Of a stretch of DNA of 64,000 nucleotides, positions 52,631-59,942 are shown piece by piece. Location of the stretch: positions 2,728,001-2,792,000 of the forward strand of contig NZ_CP024845.1 in assembly GCF_002788215.1 (NCBI RefSeq), in the 5' to 3' direction. Source of the stretch: Halohasta litchfieldiae. Its GTDB lineage: Archaea > Halobacteriota > Halobacteria > Halobacteriales > Haloferacaceae. The position numbers were made by a program, and so were the translations under genes. Position 1 is the first letter of the stretch, and each line of letters begins with the position of its first letter. The notes under the pieces were generated by a model. It worked only from the letters and a program-made list of their open reading frames with translations. It searched no databases and was not told where the DNA came from.

Positions 52631-54088
52631 ATGATTCCAATACCTGACCCCGTTTTTGGCAGTGTGGTACAGTTCACACAAACTAGTATACTGTTATCAC
52701 CCGAACTGGCCAGTCGCGCCCAGTTCGGCTGGACGATCTCGGTTCACATCCTGTTTGCGGCGCTGTCGATCGGACTCGCGCCGTTTATTGTCTACTTTAC
52801 CTGGAAAGACGTCACGAGCGACGAGGAGTCCTACACCCGGCTCCGTGAGTTCTGGATCAAGGTGTTCGCCGTCGGCTTCGTGATGGGGACAGTGACGGGA
52901 ATCCCGATGAGTTTCCAGTTCGGGACGAACTTCCCGCAGTTTGCCGAGGCTGCCGGGGAGATGATCGGCGGACCGCTGGCCTTTGAGGCGAAAATGGCGT
53001 TCTTCTTGGAGGCGGTCTTCCTCGGTGTGCTGCTGTTCGGCCGCGAACGCGTCTCGGATCGGACCTACATCCTCTCGTCGGTGTTGACCGGCGCGGGCGC
53101 GTGGCTCTCGGGCTTTTGGATTCTGGTCGTCAACGCCTGGATGCAGACGCCACGGGGATTCGAGCTGGTTCAGCGCAACGGGATGGAGATAGCCAAGCTC
53201 ACCGATCCAATGGCCGCATTCTTCACCCCTCGGATGCCGTGGATGTACGTTCACATGATGAACGCCTCAGTGATCGCGGTGACGCTAGCGGTCGCCGGGA
53301 TCGCCGCCTACATGATCTGGCGGAACCGCGAGTCGAAAGCCTGGAACACCGCCCTCCGAATGGCGGTCGTCCTTCTCCTGATTTCCGCGCCACTGCAAGC
53401 GATCCACGGCGACGCCTACGGTCGACACGTCGCCGAGACCCAAGAACAGAAGTTCGCCGCCATGGAGGCCCACTACGACAGTGGGCAAGCCGATCTGCAT
53501 CTAATTGCGATCCCCAAGAGTTTCGATGCGCTGACCGACCCCCGAACGGATAATCTCTTTACGATCAGTATCCCTGCACTGGGGTCGTTCCTTGCCAGCG
53601 GGGGTGATTTCTCCGCCGAAGTCACGGGCTTACACGAGTACGACGACAACCCACCCGTGGCGCTCGTCTTCTGGTCGTTCCGCGCGATGGTCGGGCTGGG
53701 CTTCCTGTTCATCGGGCTCGCGCTGTGGGGCGGCAACCTCCTGCGACAGGGGAAACTCCGTGAGAGCACGCGCTACTTACAGACGATGATGCTCGCGAGT
53801 CCGCTGGGGTTCGTTGCGCTGCTCACTGGCTGGTATGTCACCGAGATCGGTCGCCAACCGTGGGTGATCCAGGACGTGCTCAAAACGAACGACGCGGTGT
53901 CGACGACCCTCACCGGGGCCGAAGCCACCGGCACGCTCGTGGCGTTTGTCGTCCTCTACATCGCGCTGTTGACCGCCTTCGGTTTCGTCCTCAAATGGAT
54001 GATCGAGGGCGAACTCGAACGAATGGGAGTCAGGGAGAAAGATCGGTCGGGTCGACCGCGGATGCCATGGGTGAAAGGCGATGACTAA
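52631..54088 (+). CDS. cydA: Cytochrome bd ubiquinol oxidase subunit I
   Basis: A 485-residue membrane protein with the family motifs: FGWTISVHILFAALSIGLAP (heme-binding His), IPMSFQFGTNFPQFAE, GGPLAFEAKMAFFLEAVFLGVLLFG, MYVHMMNASVIAV (His ligand), and WYVTEIGRQPWVI (Gly-Arg-Gln-Pro-Trp). The quinol loop is short, as in cyanide-insensitive oxidases. bd oxidases resist sulfide, which blocks heme-copper oxidases, so this enzyme suits the cluster. AAGGAGAG 13 bp upstream may act as ribosome binding site. Confidence 0.92.
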   Translation: MIPIPDPVFGSVVQFTQTSILLSPELASRAQFGWTISVHILFAALSIGLAPFIVYFTWKDVTSDEESYTRLREFWIKVFAVGFVMGTVTGIPMSFQFGTNFPQFAEAAGEMIGGPLAFEAKMAFFLEAVFLGVLLFGRERVSDRTYILSSVLTGAGAWLSGFWILVVNAWMQTPRGFELVQRNGMEIAKLTDPMAAFFTPRMPWMYVHMMNASVIAVTLAVAGIAAYMIWRNRESKAWNTALRMAVVLLLISAPLQAIHGDAYGRHVAETQEQKFAAMEAHYDSGQADLHLIAIPKSFDALTDPRTDNLFTISIPALGSFLASGGDFSAEVTGLHEYDDNPPVALVFWSFRAMVGLGFLFIGLALWGGNLLRQGKLRESTRYLQTMMLASPLGFVALLTGWYVTEIGRQPWVIQDVLKTNDAVSTTLTGAEATGTLVAFVVLYIALLTAFGFVLKWMIEGELERMGVREKDRSGRPRMPWVKGDD

Positions 54089-55082
54089 TCCCCTGCTGAT
54101 TCCGGTCGACGCCTACCTCGTCGAGTCGCTGCCGACCGTCTGGTTCGGAGTCGTCATGTTCACGCTGGCGATGTACGTCGCCCTCGACGGGATGGACTTC
54201 GGGATCGGGATGCTGTATGCCACTCGCGACGACCACGACCGGGAGACGCTCCTGTCTGCGTTCGGCCCGATCTGGGACGCCAACGAGGTCTGGATCGTCG
54301 CCTTCGGGACCACCTTGCTGGCGGCGTTTCCCGCGGTCTACTCCCGGCTGTTGAGTGAACACTACCTGCTGGCGATCGCCATCGTGATGGCGCTGCTCAT
54401 GCGGGGTGTTGCACCCGAGCTCCGCGAACAGCGCGACGATCCCGAGTGGCACCGTCGCTGCGACCAGCTGTTCGTCTTCGGCAGCACGGTGACGCCGCTG
54501 CTGTTGGGGATGCTCGTCGGCAGCTGGATCTTCGGCACAGCCGTGTTTAGCCTCCCGAGCCTGCTGACCGGCATCGGGCTGGTAGCGCTGTGTGTGACCA
54601 GCGGCGCGGCGTTCCTCGCCGCCAAGACCAGCGGCCCGCTGGCCGACGACATGGTTCGATACGGGATGGCATCGACGGCGACCTATCTTGGCGGTGTGGT
54701 CGTTCTCTTAGCTGTCGTCTACTGGCTCAACCCCGTGAACGTGCGAGCACTCTTGATGACACTGCCCGCAGCCGTAGTCGTTCTCGCCAGTGTCATCTTT
54801 GGTGGCGGTGGCATTGTTGCCGCCCGACAGGGCCGACACAAGCTTTGGTTCGGGGCCACCTTCGGACTCTCGTTCATGCTCGTCGGGCTCATCGCCACGC
54901 TGCTATATCCGACGATCTACCCCGCCAGTGGGCTGACGATCGACGCAGTCGTCGTCTCGCCGCTCGCTCTTAACCTCACTACTATCCTCGGGCTGCCGGT
55001 GTTGCTGCTTGTACTCTGGTATTTCAAGTTCCTGTATAGTACGTTCGCTGGCCCAGTCGACGGTGGGGGATACAGCACCTAA
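54081..55082 (+). CDS. cydB: Cytochrome bd ubiquinol oxidase subunit II
   Basis: A 333-residue membrane protein overlapping cydA by 8 bp. It has subunit II marks: WFGVVMFTLAMYVALDGMDFGIGMLYA, GPIWDANEVWIVAFGTTLLAAFPAVYS and MRGVAPELREQRDD. It forms the oxidase with subunit I. Only 23 bp separate its stop from a TnpB-element end. Confidence 0.92.
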   Translation: MTNPLLIPVDAYLVESLPTVWFGVVMFTLAMYVALDGMDFGIGMLYATRDDHDRETLLSAFGPIWDANEVWIVAFGTTLLAAFPAVYSRLLSEHYLLAIAIVMALLMRGVAPELREQRDDPEWHRRCDQLFVFGSTVTPLLLGMLVGSWIFGTAVFSLPSLLTGIGLVALCVTSGAAFLAAKTSGPLADDMVRYGMASTATYLGGVVVLLAVVYWLNPVNVRALLMTLPAAVVVLASVIFGGGGIVAARQGRHKLWFGATFGLSFMLVGLIATLLYPTIYPASGLTIDAVVVSPLALNLTTILGLPVLLLVLWYFKFLYSTFAGPVDGGGYST

Positions 55083-55105
55083 GGCGACTTATCACCGTTC
55101 AGCCG

Positions 55106-55142
55106 GGTGACATCCTCCCCGTCGTAAACGACGGGGCTTCCC
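55106..55142. repeat. TnpB-element right end, copy 1
   Basis: These 37 bp are identical to 59532-59568 and hold the 9-bp-stem palindrome. In TnpB systems the guide RNA scaffold runs from the end of tnpB to this end, and the first bases outside the element (here to the left of 55106) serve as guide. Confidence 0.8.
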
Positions 55143-55160
55143 ACACGGTGGGAATGCCAG

Positions 55161-56435
55161 TTAGTCGTCGCTGGCAGTGGATTTCGACTCTTGGAATGTT
55201 GTGAGTGTCATCTGCGAGGATGTCTCGCTCTGCTCACAGTGAGTCGTGGCCGTGTCACAACGGCTCCCGTCCTGTGGCGAGTCATCGTCCACCTGTTTCA
55301 CTGGTAGACTCTCTCCCCACGGGTCTACGCGACGTGCGATGTTCGCACTCGCGTTGATGTCGGCTTGAAACGTCGATACGTGGCACTCCGGGTTTCTGCA
55401 CTTGAACTCGGCTTGCCGAGGCCGATACCCGATGTGCTTGCACAAGTGGCACGTCTTGCTGGTGTACTGCGGGTGGACGTACCGCACCGGAATACCCGCG
55501 TCTCGGGCTTTGTCCTCAATACGCCCCTGCAACCGAGCAAAAGCCCACGAATGCAACCGTCGATTCATGTACTTCCCGTAGTCCAGCGACTCACGGATGT
55601 ATGCCAAGTCCTCCATCACGATGACGGGATTCTCGAACTGGCGAGCATACTCCACAGACTCACGAGACGCCTTCTCGATGATGTCTGTGAGTCGATTCTG
55701 GTAGTACGAGAATCGTTCCTCGGTACGCCAGTCCGAAGCGTCTCGCTCTTGGAGTCGTTTGAGCGTTGTGTGCATCTCTTTTCGGATTCGCTTGGCTTCT
55801 TTCCCGTTGATTAACAGTGGTTTCGTGGGAGTGTCGTGTTGGAGGGCACAGCCCGTGACCAACATTGACTCGCCAATATCGAATCCAACCCGAGTCGGAT
55901 TCTCGGGGTGTTCGGAAGTATCCTCGATCTCGTATTCGACGGTGACGTGGAGCGTCCACGTCTTTCGGTGTTTCTGCAAGCGAAGCTCGCCCACGTTCGT
56001 ACTCGATTCCTCATCGAGTAGATCGTCCCACAACTCTTGCTGGTTTGGATTTAATCGAAGAGGAATCCAGAAGTTAGTTCCGCGACCGGGTTGCGGAACG
56101 TTCCAGCAGATTTCGTACTCACGCGAGGAGTCGCGGTCGAACTTCCCGGCTCGGTTCACGAATCGGAGCGGGTGTTCGTCATCCACTTCCTGAGCGTTGT
56201 ACGTCTTGTGGAGTTTCGGGACGTATGATTTGAGGGCGTCTTTTGCTTGGTACGGCAGGTTGTACGGTGTCACCACGTCGTTCGTGGCACTCATCGTCGT
56301 ACAGTTTTGCTCGAAGGCGTCATGTAGTGCCTCACGGTATTCGGACAGCGTTTGCTGGAGGCGTTGCTCTTTGCACCGTGTGGGCGGTACGAGCGTGGCT
56401 TCCAGTGTTTTATTCGCTGTCTGAGTCGTTGACAT
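55161..56435 (-). CDS. tnpB: TnpB RNA-guided nuclease, IS1341 type
   Basis: A 424-residue protein starting MSTTQTANKTLEATLVPPT. The RuvC residues are present: Asp in VGFDIGESMLV, Glu in PVIVMEDLAYI, Asp in FQADINASANIARR. The zinc finger is CHLCKHIGYRPRQAEFKCRNPEC. The LHSWAFARLQGRIEDKARDAGIPV stretch before it is typical of haloarchaeal IS1341. It should cut DNA matching the element's flanking guide, helping the element persist. The start at 56435 is chosen over 56513; the small gene upstream overlaps by 26 bp. Confidence 0.9.
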   Translation of the reverse strand: MSTTQTANKTLEATLVPPTRCKEQRLQQTLSEYREALHDAFEQNCTTMSATNDVVTPYNLPYQAKDALKSYVPKLHKTYNAQEVDDEHPLRFVNRAGKFDRDSSREYEICWNVPQPGRGTNFWIPLRLNPNQQELWDDLLDEESSTNVGELRLQKHRKTWTLHVTVEYEIEDTSEHPENPTRVGFDIGESMLVTGCALQHDTPTKPLLINGKEAKRIRKEMHTTLKRLQERDASDWRTEERFSYYQNRLTDIIEKASRESVEYARQFENPVIVMEDLAYIRESLDYGKYMNRRLHSWAFARLQGRIEDKARDAGIPVRYVHPQYTSKTCHLCKHIGYRPRQAEFKCRNPECHVSTFQADINASANIARRVDPWGESLPVKQVDDDSPQDGSRCDTATTHCEQSETSSQMTLTTFQESKSTASDD

Positions 56436-56571
56436 CGTAGCCTTCGGATTCGAGTCCTTTGCGGAGGAGTTCGGGGTACGCTCGTGAGTGTCGTATCCCG
56501 TGATCGCGGGCATAGTCCTTCACAGCCTCGTGAAGTGGCCCGCCACGCTCCATATCGAAATCGGCTCTCAT
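56410..56571 (-). CDS. Small protein encoded ahead of tnpB
   Basis: A 53-residue protein (MRADFDMERGGPLHEAVKDYA, then RDHGIRHSRAYPELLRKGLES and EGYDVNDSDSE) that overlaps the tnpB start by 26 bp. It is helical with a charged surface and looks like a small CopG/ribbon-helix-helix-related or wing-less DNA-binding protein. Such short genes accompany IS1341-type tnpB in haloarchaea; the role is unknown. Confidence 0.65.
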   Translation of the reverse strand: MRADFDMERGGPLHEAVKDYARDHGIRHSRAYPELLRKGLESEGYDVNDSDSE

Positions 56572-56751
56572 CCGACAAAACGTAAGGACCAACGTAAGTT
56601 AAAGATGACGGTCGGCATTCAGACCGAGCATCTGAGCGTGGTTAGTTCAGCAGTTGTCGGATTCCCTCCCGGTCGCCAGACTGCGTCTGGCGGGCAACCA
56701 GAACGCCGCGCGTTCTGGTGACGGCCTGAAGGCCGGGATTCCCTCCTTGTA
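56572..56751. promoter_or_regulatory. Left-end region of the TnpB element
   Basis: 180 bp between the small gene and the integrase remnant. It contains three hairpins in a row (from about 56670), normal for subterminal structures recognised by TnpA, plus the promoter of the two genes. Confidence 0.5.
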
Positions 56752-57173
56752 GGAAGATGGTCGAAAAACAGCGAAATCTGGCTCTTCGAGGTTCGGGGAA
56801 AGAATACCAAAGGTGGTGGTCGGAAGCTCCGTGATGCATGGATGCCCGAAAGCGTAGCTGACGACATCCACAAGTATACTCGTGAACGCAGTCTCTCTGA
56901 GTCAGATACGTGGATCGAGGCCTCGACCCCGTCAATCCGACGCTGGGTGAAAGAAGCAACACAGGCAATTGCTGACGAAACGGGTAACGATCGGTGGGTG
57001 TCTGTCTCCTCGCATGATCTCCGGCGTAGTTGGGCCACCTACCACCTCGTCGAACGCCAAGTCGACGTCCGGACAATGTGTCTATCGGAGGTTGGAGTGA
57101 TTATTCTGCTATTGAGCCATATCTTACTGAACCGACTGAAAGGCGGATTGGCGAAGCGATGCGGTCTAACTGA
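56752..57173 (+). pseudogene. Frameshifted tyrosine integrase, C-terminal part
   Basis: From the left end of the TnpB element the frame reads WSKNSEIWLFEVRGKNTKGG, then RKLRDAWMPESVADD, then VSSHDLRRSWATYHLVERQVDVRTM, the His-x-x-Arg-containing domain of haloarchaeal integrases. After RTM a single base is missing. In the corrected frame it continues SIGGWSDYSAIEPYLTEPTERR and IGEAMRSN to a stop at 57171-57173. The N-terminal part is absent. Dead integrase, probably of an old provirus or island. Confidence 0.7.
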
Positions 57174-57283
57174 GGTAGAGGCCTTGTTTTCCTTCTCGTC
57201 AAGGATAGGCTAACTTGGAATTGGCTATCTACCGTTATTGTCGAACAACACAAGCAGCACCTTGTTGCGTAACTACGAAGTTA

Positions 57284-57293
57284 TTTATATTTA
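57284..57293 (+). promoter_or_regulatory. TATA box of the leaderless HTH gene
   Basis: TTTATATTTA centred about 26 bp before the GTG at 57314, the spacing expected when transcription starts at the start codon in haloarchaea. Confidence 0.6.
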
Positions 57294-57313
57294 GTTCGTA
57301 CAAATGCAACACT

Positions 57314-58234
57314 GTGTACACTGAGGCAGAACTCCGAGTGCTTGCAACTCTCAAGAGCGACTCATCCATCTCGGAACTCGCTGACGATCTCGATCGGAGT
57401 GTGAACTACACCTCCGAGCTGGTGGAGCGAGTGGAATCAAAAGGCCTCGTCAATACCCACCGGTCTGGGAAGACGAAGCGAATACAACGGTCAGAAGCGA
57501 AAGCTGTCGAACTGTTCGATACGTTCGTCCAGCAGTATTCACACATTCCGTTTCCCGAACTACTCGATGGTACGACGCTTCGTGTCCTCTACTATCTCGA
57601 CTCTCCCAGAGCCGCGACTGACCTCGCTGATTTAGTTGATGTGCATCGGAGTACGGTTCATAGAGTGCTGTCGCCGCTACAGGATCGCGGGATCGTCTAC
57701 AAATCCGACGGACGGTACGTGATCAACGACGAATTCGAAGGGCTAGTCGGGCTGGCACAGGAGTTTGCCCACCTTCGGAACCGCACTCGTGTGGCAGATC
57801 ACGTCGACTCATACACGATCCTGTGGGAGTCACCTGACGAGTTCCTTATCCAGACCGACGAGGTGATCGAGTCGGACGCATTCGTTACCACGGGGCCAGA
57901 ACGGTTCCAGACGTTCGGCCTCCCCCTGCTGGCACGGCAACGGCGGTACTACCTGTATTCGCTGTCGAAAGATGACATTTCAGCAGCCGAACTGTGTTGT
58001 CATATGCTCATTATCGACGACGGAACCCGAACCCGGTCGTACTGCCTGTTATTGCTGAAAAGCGAGGGCGTGGATCGAGATGATGTACTAGAGCTCGCCG
58101 AAACCTACAGCGTCAGCACAGTTGTCTCCGATCTACTCTCGTACCTCGACACCGAGGGGGAGGAACGAGCCGGCCGGTTACCCACTTGGAGTGAGTTCTG
58201 TGAACTTGCAGATGAATACGAGGTGACGGTATGA
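57314..58234 (+). CDS. HTH regulator, putative antitoxin of an AbiE-like pair
   Basis: A 306-residue protein starting at GTG with VYTEAELRVLATLKSDSSISELADDLDRSVNYTSELVERVESKGLV, a winged helix. A second winged helix follows near 110-165 (LRVLYYLDSPRAATDLADLVDVHRSTVHRVLSPLQDRGIV). The rest is a mixed domain (YTILWESPDEFLIQTDEVIESDAFVTTG, FGLPLLARQRRYYLYSL) like the antitoxin domain of AbiEi-type proteins. It overlaps the nucleotidyltransferase-like gene by 4 bp. Start at 57314 fits the TATA box. Confidence 0.75.
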   Translation: MYTEAELRVLATLKSDSSISELADDLDRSVNYTSELVERVESKGLVNTHRSGKTKRIQRSEAKAVELFDTFVQQYSHIPFPELLDGTTLRVLYYLDSPRAATDLADLVDVHRSTVHRVLSPLQDRGIVYKSDGRYVINDEFEGLVGLAQEFAHLRNRTRVADHVDSYTILWESPDEFLIQTDEVIESDAFVTTGPERFQTFGLPLLARQRRYYLYSLSKDDISAAELCCHMLIIDDGTRTRSYCLLLLKSEGVDRDDVLELAETYSVSTVVSDLLSYLDTEGEERAGRLPTWSEFCELADEYEVTV

Positions 58235-58503
58235 GAGCACGATTCGACAGCGAGTACATCGAAGCGGAGCTAGAACGGATCGGGACACAGATCGAGACGC
58301 CGCTGACAGTCTATCTGATTGGTGGCGGTGCGATGACGTTTCGAGATCTCAAGAACACCACGAAGGACATCGATCTCATTGTCACAGGTGGGGGCGATCT
58401 CCAACAGCTCCAGATAGCCCTCTTGGAGAACGGCTACAAAATCGTGGCTCTGTTGAAATCCTATTGGTTCGACACTTCTCCCACTGAAACAGCCGATGAT
58501 TAG
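58231..58503 (+). pseudogene. Truncated nucleotidyltransferase (DUF6036/AbiEii-like)
   Basis: The 90 residues carry the start of the nucleotidyltransferase fold: TPLTVYLIGGGAMTFRDLKNTTKDIDLIVTG (Gly-Gly and Asp-x-Asp motifs). The normal protein is about 200 residues; here it changes after NGYKIV to an unrelated tail. The catalytic motif is present, but the substrate-binding half is missing, so the toxin is probably inactive. Partner of the HTH gene upstream. Confidence 0.6.
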
Positions 58504-58662
58504 AACTGGTGATCCTCGCCGGTTCCGAGTTGGGATTACGCAGAAGAACTAGTCCGTAGTTGTACATTATTAGAGCATGTAAAGAGGTGGTATAAACGGT
58601 TTCTCTACCTGCAGGATCGCATTGTAGCTCTGTGTCTGCTTCTCTATGACCCGAGGCTTACG

Positions 58663-59136
58663 TTGCAAGCGTTCTTACACCTACTAAGCGTGACCGAACG
58701 ATACTATATTCATACGAACGAATTAGGGTCAAGGGACAGGTCGAAAGTAGTACAAGAATTTGTCAGAGGTGTCTTGAGATCAACAGACCGAAGTCCAGAA
58801 TCTATTCAGCTTACGGGCATTAAAGATCTACTTGAAGAATACGTCAATCAAGAGGCTGTCAATCAACTCTGTAAAAACGATACCCTGCAAACAACTGATG
58901 GCGTGCTCGAAGGACAGGTTAAAGCAACTACCGAGAACGTCGACAACGCAATCGACCTGATTTCTGATCCTCTCATCGAACTGCTCATCTATGATCAGAA
59001 TCAGAACCTGATCTTTGCGAGGTATGACACCGATCAGAATGAAATCCATCTCTCTGAGAGCGAATTCGAAAAACTACGTTCACGTCTTAGTAGTCGGAAC
59101 ATGAAACTAGTCGAACAAATTCCTTCTGAGCCCTAA
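58663..59136 (+). CDS. Hypothetical protein, start uncertain
   Basis: 157 residues from a TTG start. The same frame is open from a stop near 58510, giving AEELVRSCTLLEHVKRWYKRF and LYLQDRIVALCLLLYDPRLT before it, so the real gene may begin earlier or be fused by deletion to the truncated gene upstream. GTG at 58690 is another possible start. The C-terminal part (DPLIELLIYDQNQNLIFARYDTDQNEIHLSESEFEKLRSRL) is a small sheet-helix module. Function unknown. Confidence 0.45.
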   Translation: MQAFLHLLSVTERYYIHTNELGSRDRSKVVQEFVRGVLRSTDRSPESIQLTGIKDLLEEYVNQEAVNQLCKNDTLQTTDGVLEGQVKATTENVDNAIDLISDPLIELLIYDQNQNLIFARYDTDQNEIHLSESEFEKLRSRLSSRNMKLVEQIPSEP

Positions 59137-59165
59137 TTGTTGAGCAAACCTGCAACATCTAACGT

Positions 59166-59530
59166 TCAGAGTGTCTTGTCGATGTTGTGAGTGAGACAGC
59201 CGACAACGAGTTCACGGAGCTGCTTCCACCAGTGTCGTGAGCGGACGAACGGGCCGTATTTCCGTTTCAGGCGAGAGTTCACCGTTTCGTTCTGACTACG
59301 TTGACCGTAGAGATCGGCGTCCAGCCGGGCATTCCACGCCCGATGAAGTGATGAGAACTCCCGGTGCTTGACCAGCGGACGGATATTCTCCTCACGAGCT
59401 AACGCCCGAAACTTCTGGTCGTCATATCCCTTGTCACCGAGGAGAATCGCCACTTCGGTAGTGTTCCGCTTGATGAGCGACGGCGCGATTTGCGAGTCGT
59501 GTTTTCGTGTCGTCGTCACGTGTACGTCGA
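59166..59530 (-). pseudogene. IS5-type transposase, C-terminal fragment
   Basis: Encodes VTIDVHVTTTRKHDSQIAPS, LLGDKGYDDQKFRALAREENIRPLVKHREF and GQRSQNETVNSRLKRKYGPFVRSRHW, the second Asp and the Glu of the DDE triad. It is a relative of the transposase at 29512-30345. The frame breaks at 59531, where a TnpB-element right end begins. The N-terminal half is missing from the window. Confidence 0.8.
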
Positions 59531-59531
59531 T

Positions 59532-59568
59532 GGTGACATCCTCCCCGTCGTAAACGACGGGGCTTCCC
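59532..59568. repeat. TnpB-element right end, copy 2
   Basis: Identical over 37 bp to 55106-55142, including the palindrome. It marks insertion of a TnpB element into the IS5-type transposase gene; the outside bases (to the left) belong to that transposase. Confidence 0.8.
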
Positions 59569-59594
59569 GTACCGCAGGTGGGATATTTGCCGGT

Positions 59595-59942
59595 CTACGA
59601 CACGACCTGTTCTCGCGGGGCGAACGCTCCACTTTCTGAATCGAACAAGTGTGTCGATGGCTGTGCCACACAGCCGTTACTCCTATCCTCACCGTGAGGA
59701 CTCGGAGTTATCTTCTGTCGCATGTTCTCCGCCCCGTTACAATCCGCGTTGGCTACCAATTCGCACGACGAGCAGACATACAGGCCACGATACTTACGGT
59801 TCGATTTCGTGTCATCACCACACTGTGAACACGTCTTCGAGGTGTTCCACTCGTTCTCTTTCAACACCTCGACGCCACTGATCTCTCCTTTGTATTCGAG
59901 GTACTGGTAGATGCGGTCGAACGCCCACGAGTGCAATTTCTT
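59595..59942 (-). pseudogene. TnpB, C-terminal fragment, cut by ISH6
   Basis: Reads TKKLHSWAFDRIYQYLEYKGEISGVEV, then the zinc finger CSQCGDDTKSNRKYRGLYVCSSC and the last RuvC Asp in ANADCNGAENMRQ, to a stop at 59595. It differs clearly from the TnpB at 55161 although the right ends are identical. The ISH6 element starts at 59943. The N-terminal 300 residues are not found on the other side of ISH6, so a deletion also occurred. Confidence 0.75.

Larger units (their letters stand above)
55106..56751 (-). mobile_element. IS1341-type (IS200/IS605 group) TnpB element
   Basis: The right end (RE) is at the low-coordinate side, with the perfect palindrome CCCCGTCGT-AA-ACGACGGGG (55117-55136). The left end is placed near 56751, where integrase-coding sequence resumes. 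The left region (56640-56751) contains hairpins CGCCAGAC-TGC-GTCTGGCG, CCAGAACG-CCG-CGCGTTCTGG and CGGCCTGAAGGCCG. No TnpA transposase is present, so it would depend on one in trans. The exact left border is uncertain. Confidence 0.75.

Noticed and set aside
57215-57313. Longer N-terminus for the HTH protein
   Set aside because: The extra 33 residues are not protein-like and include the TATA box; the GTG at 57314 fits a leaderless start.
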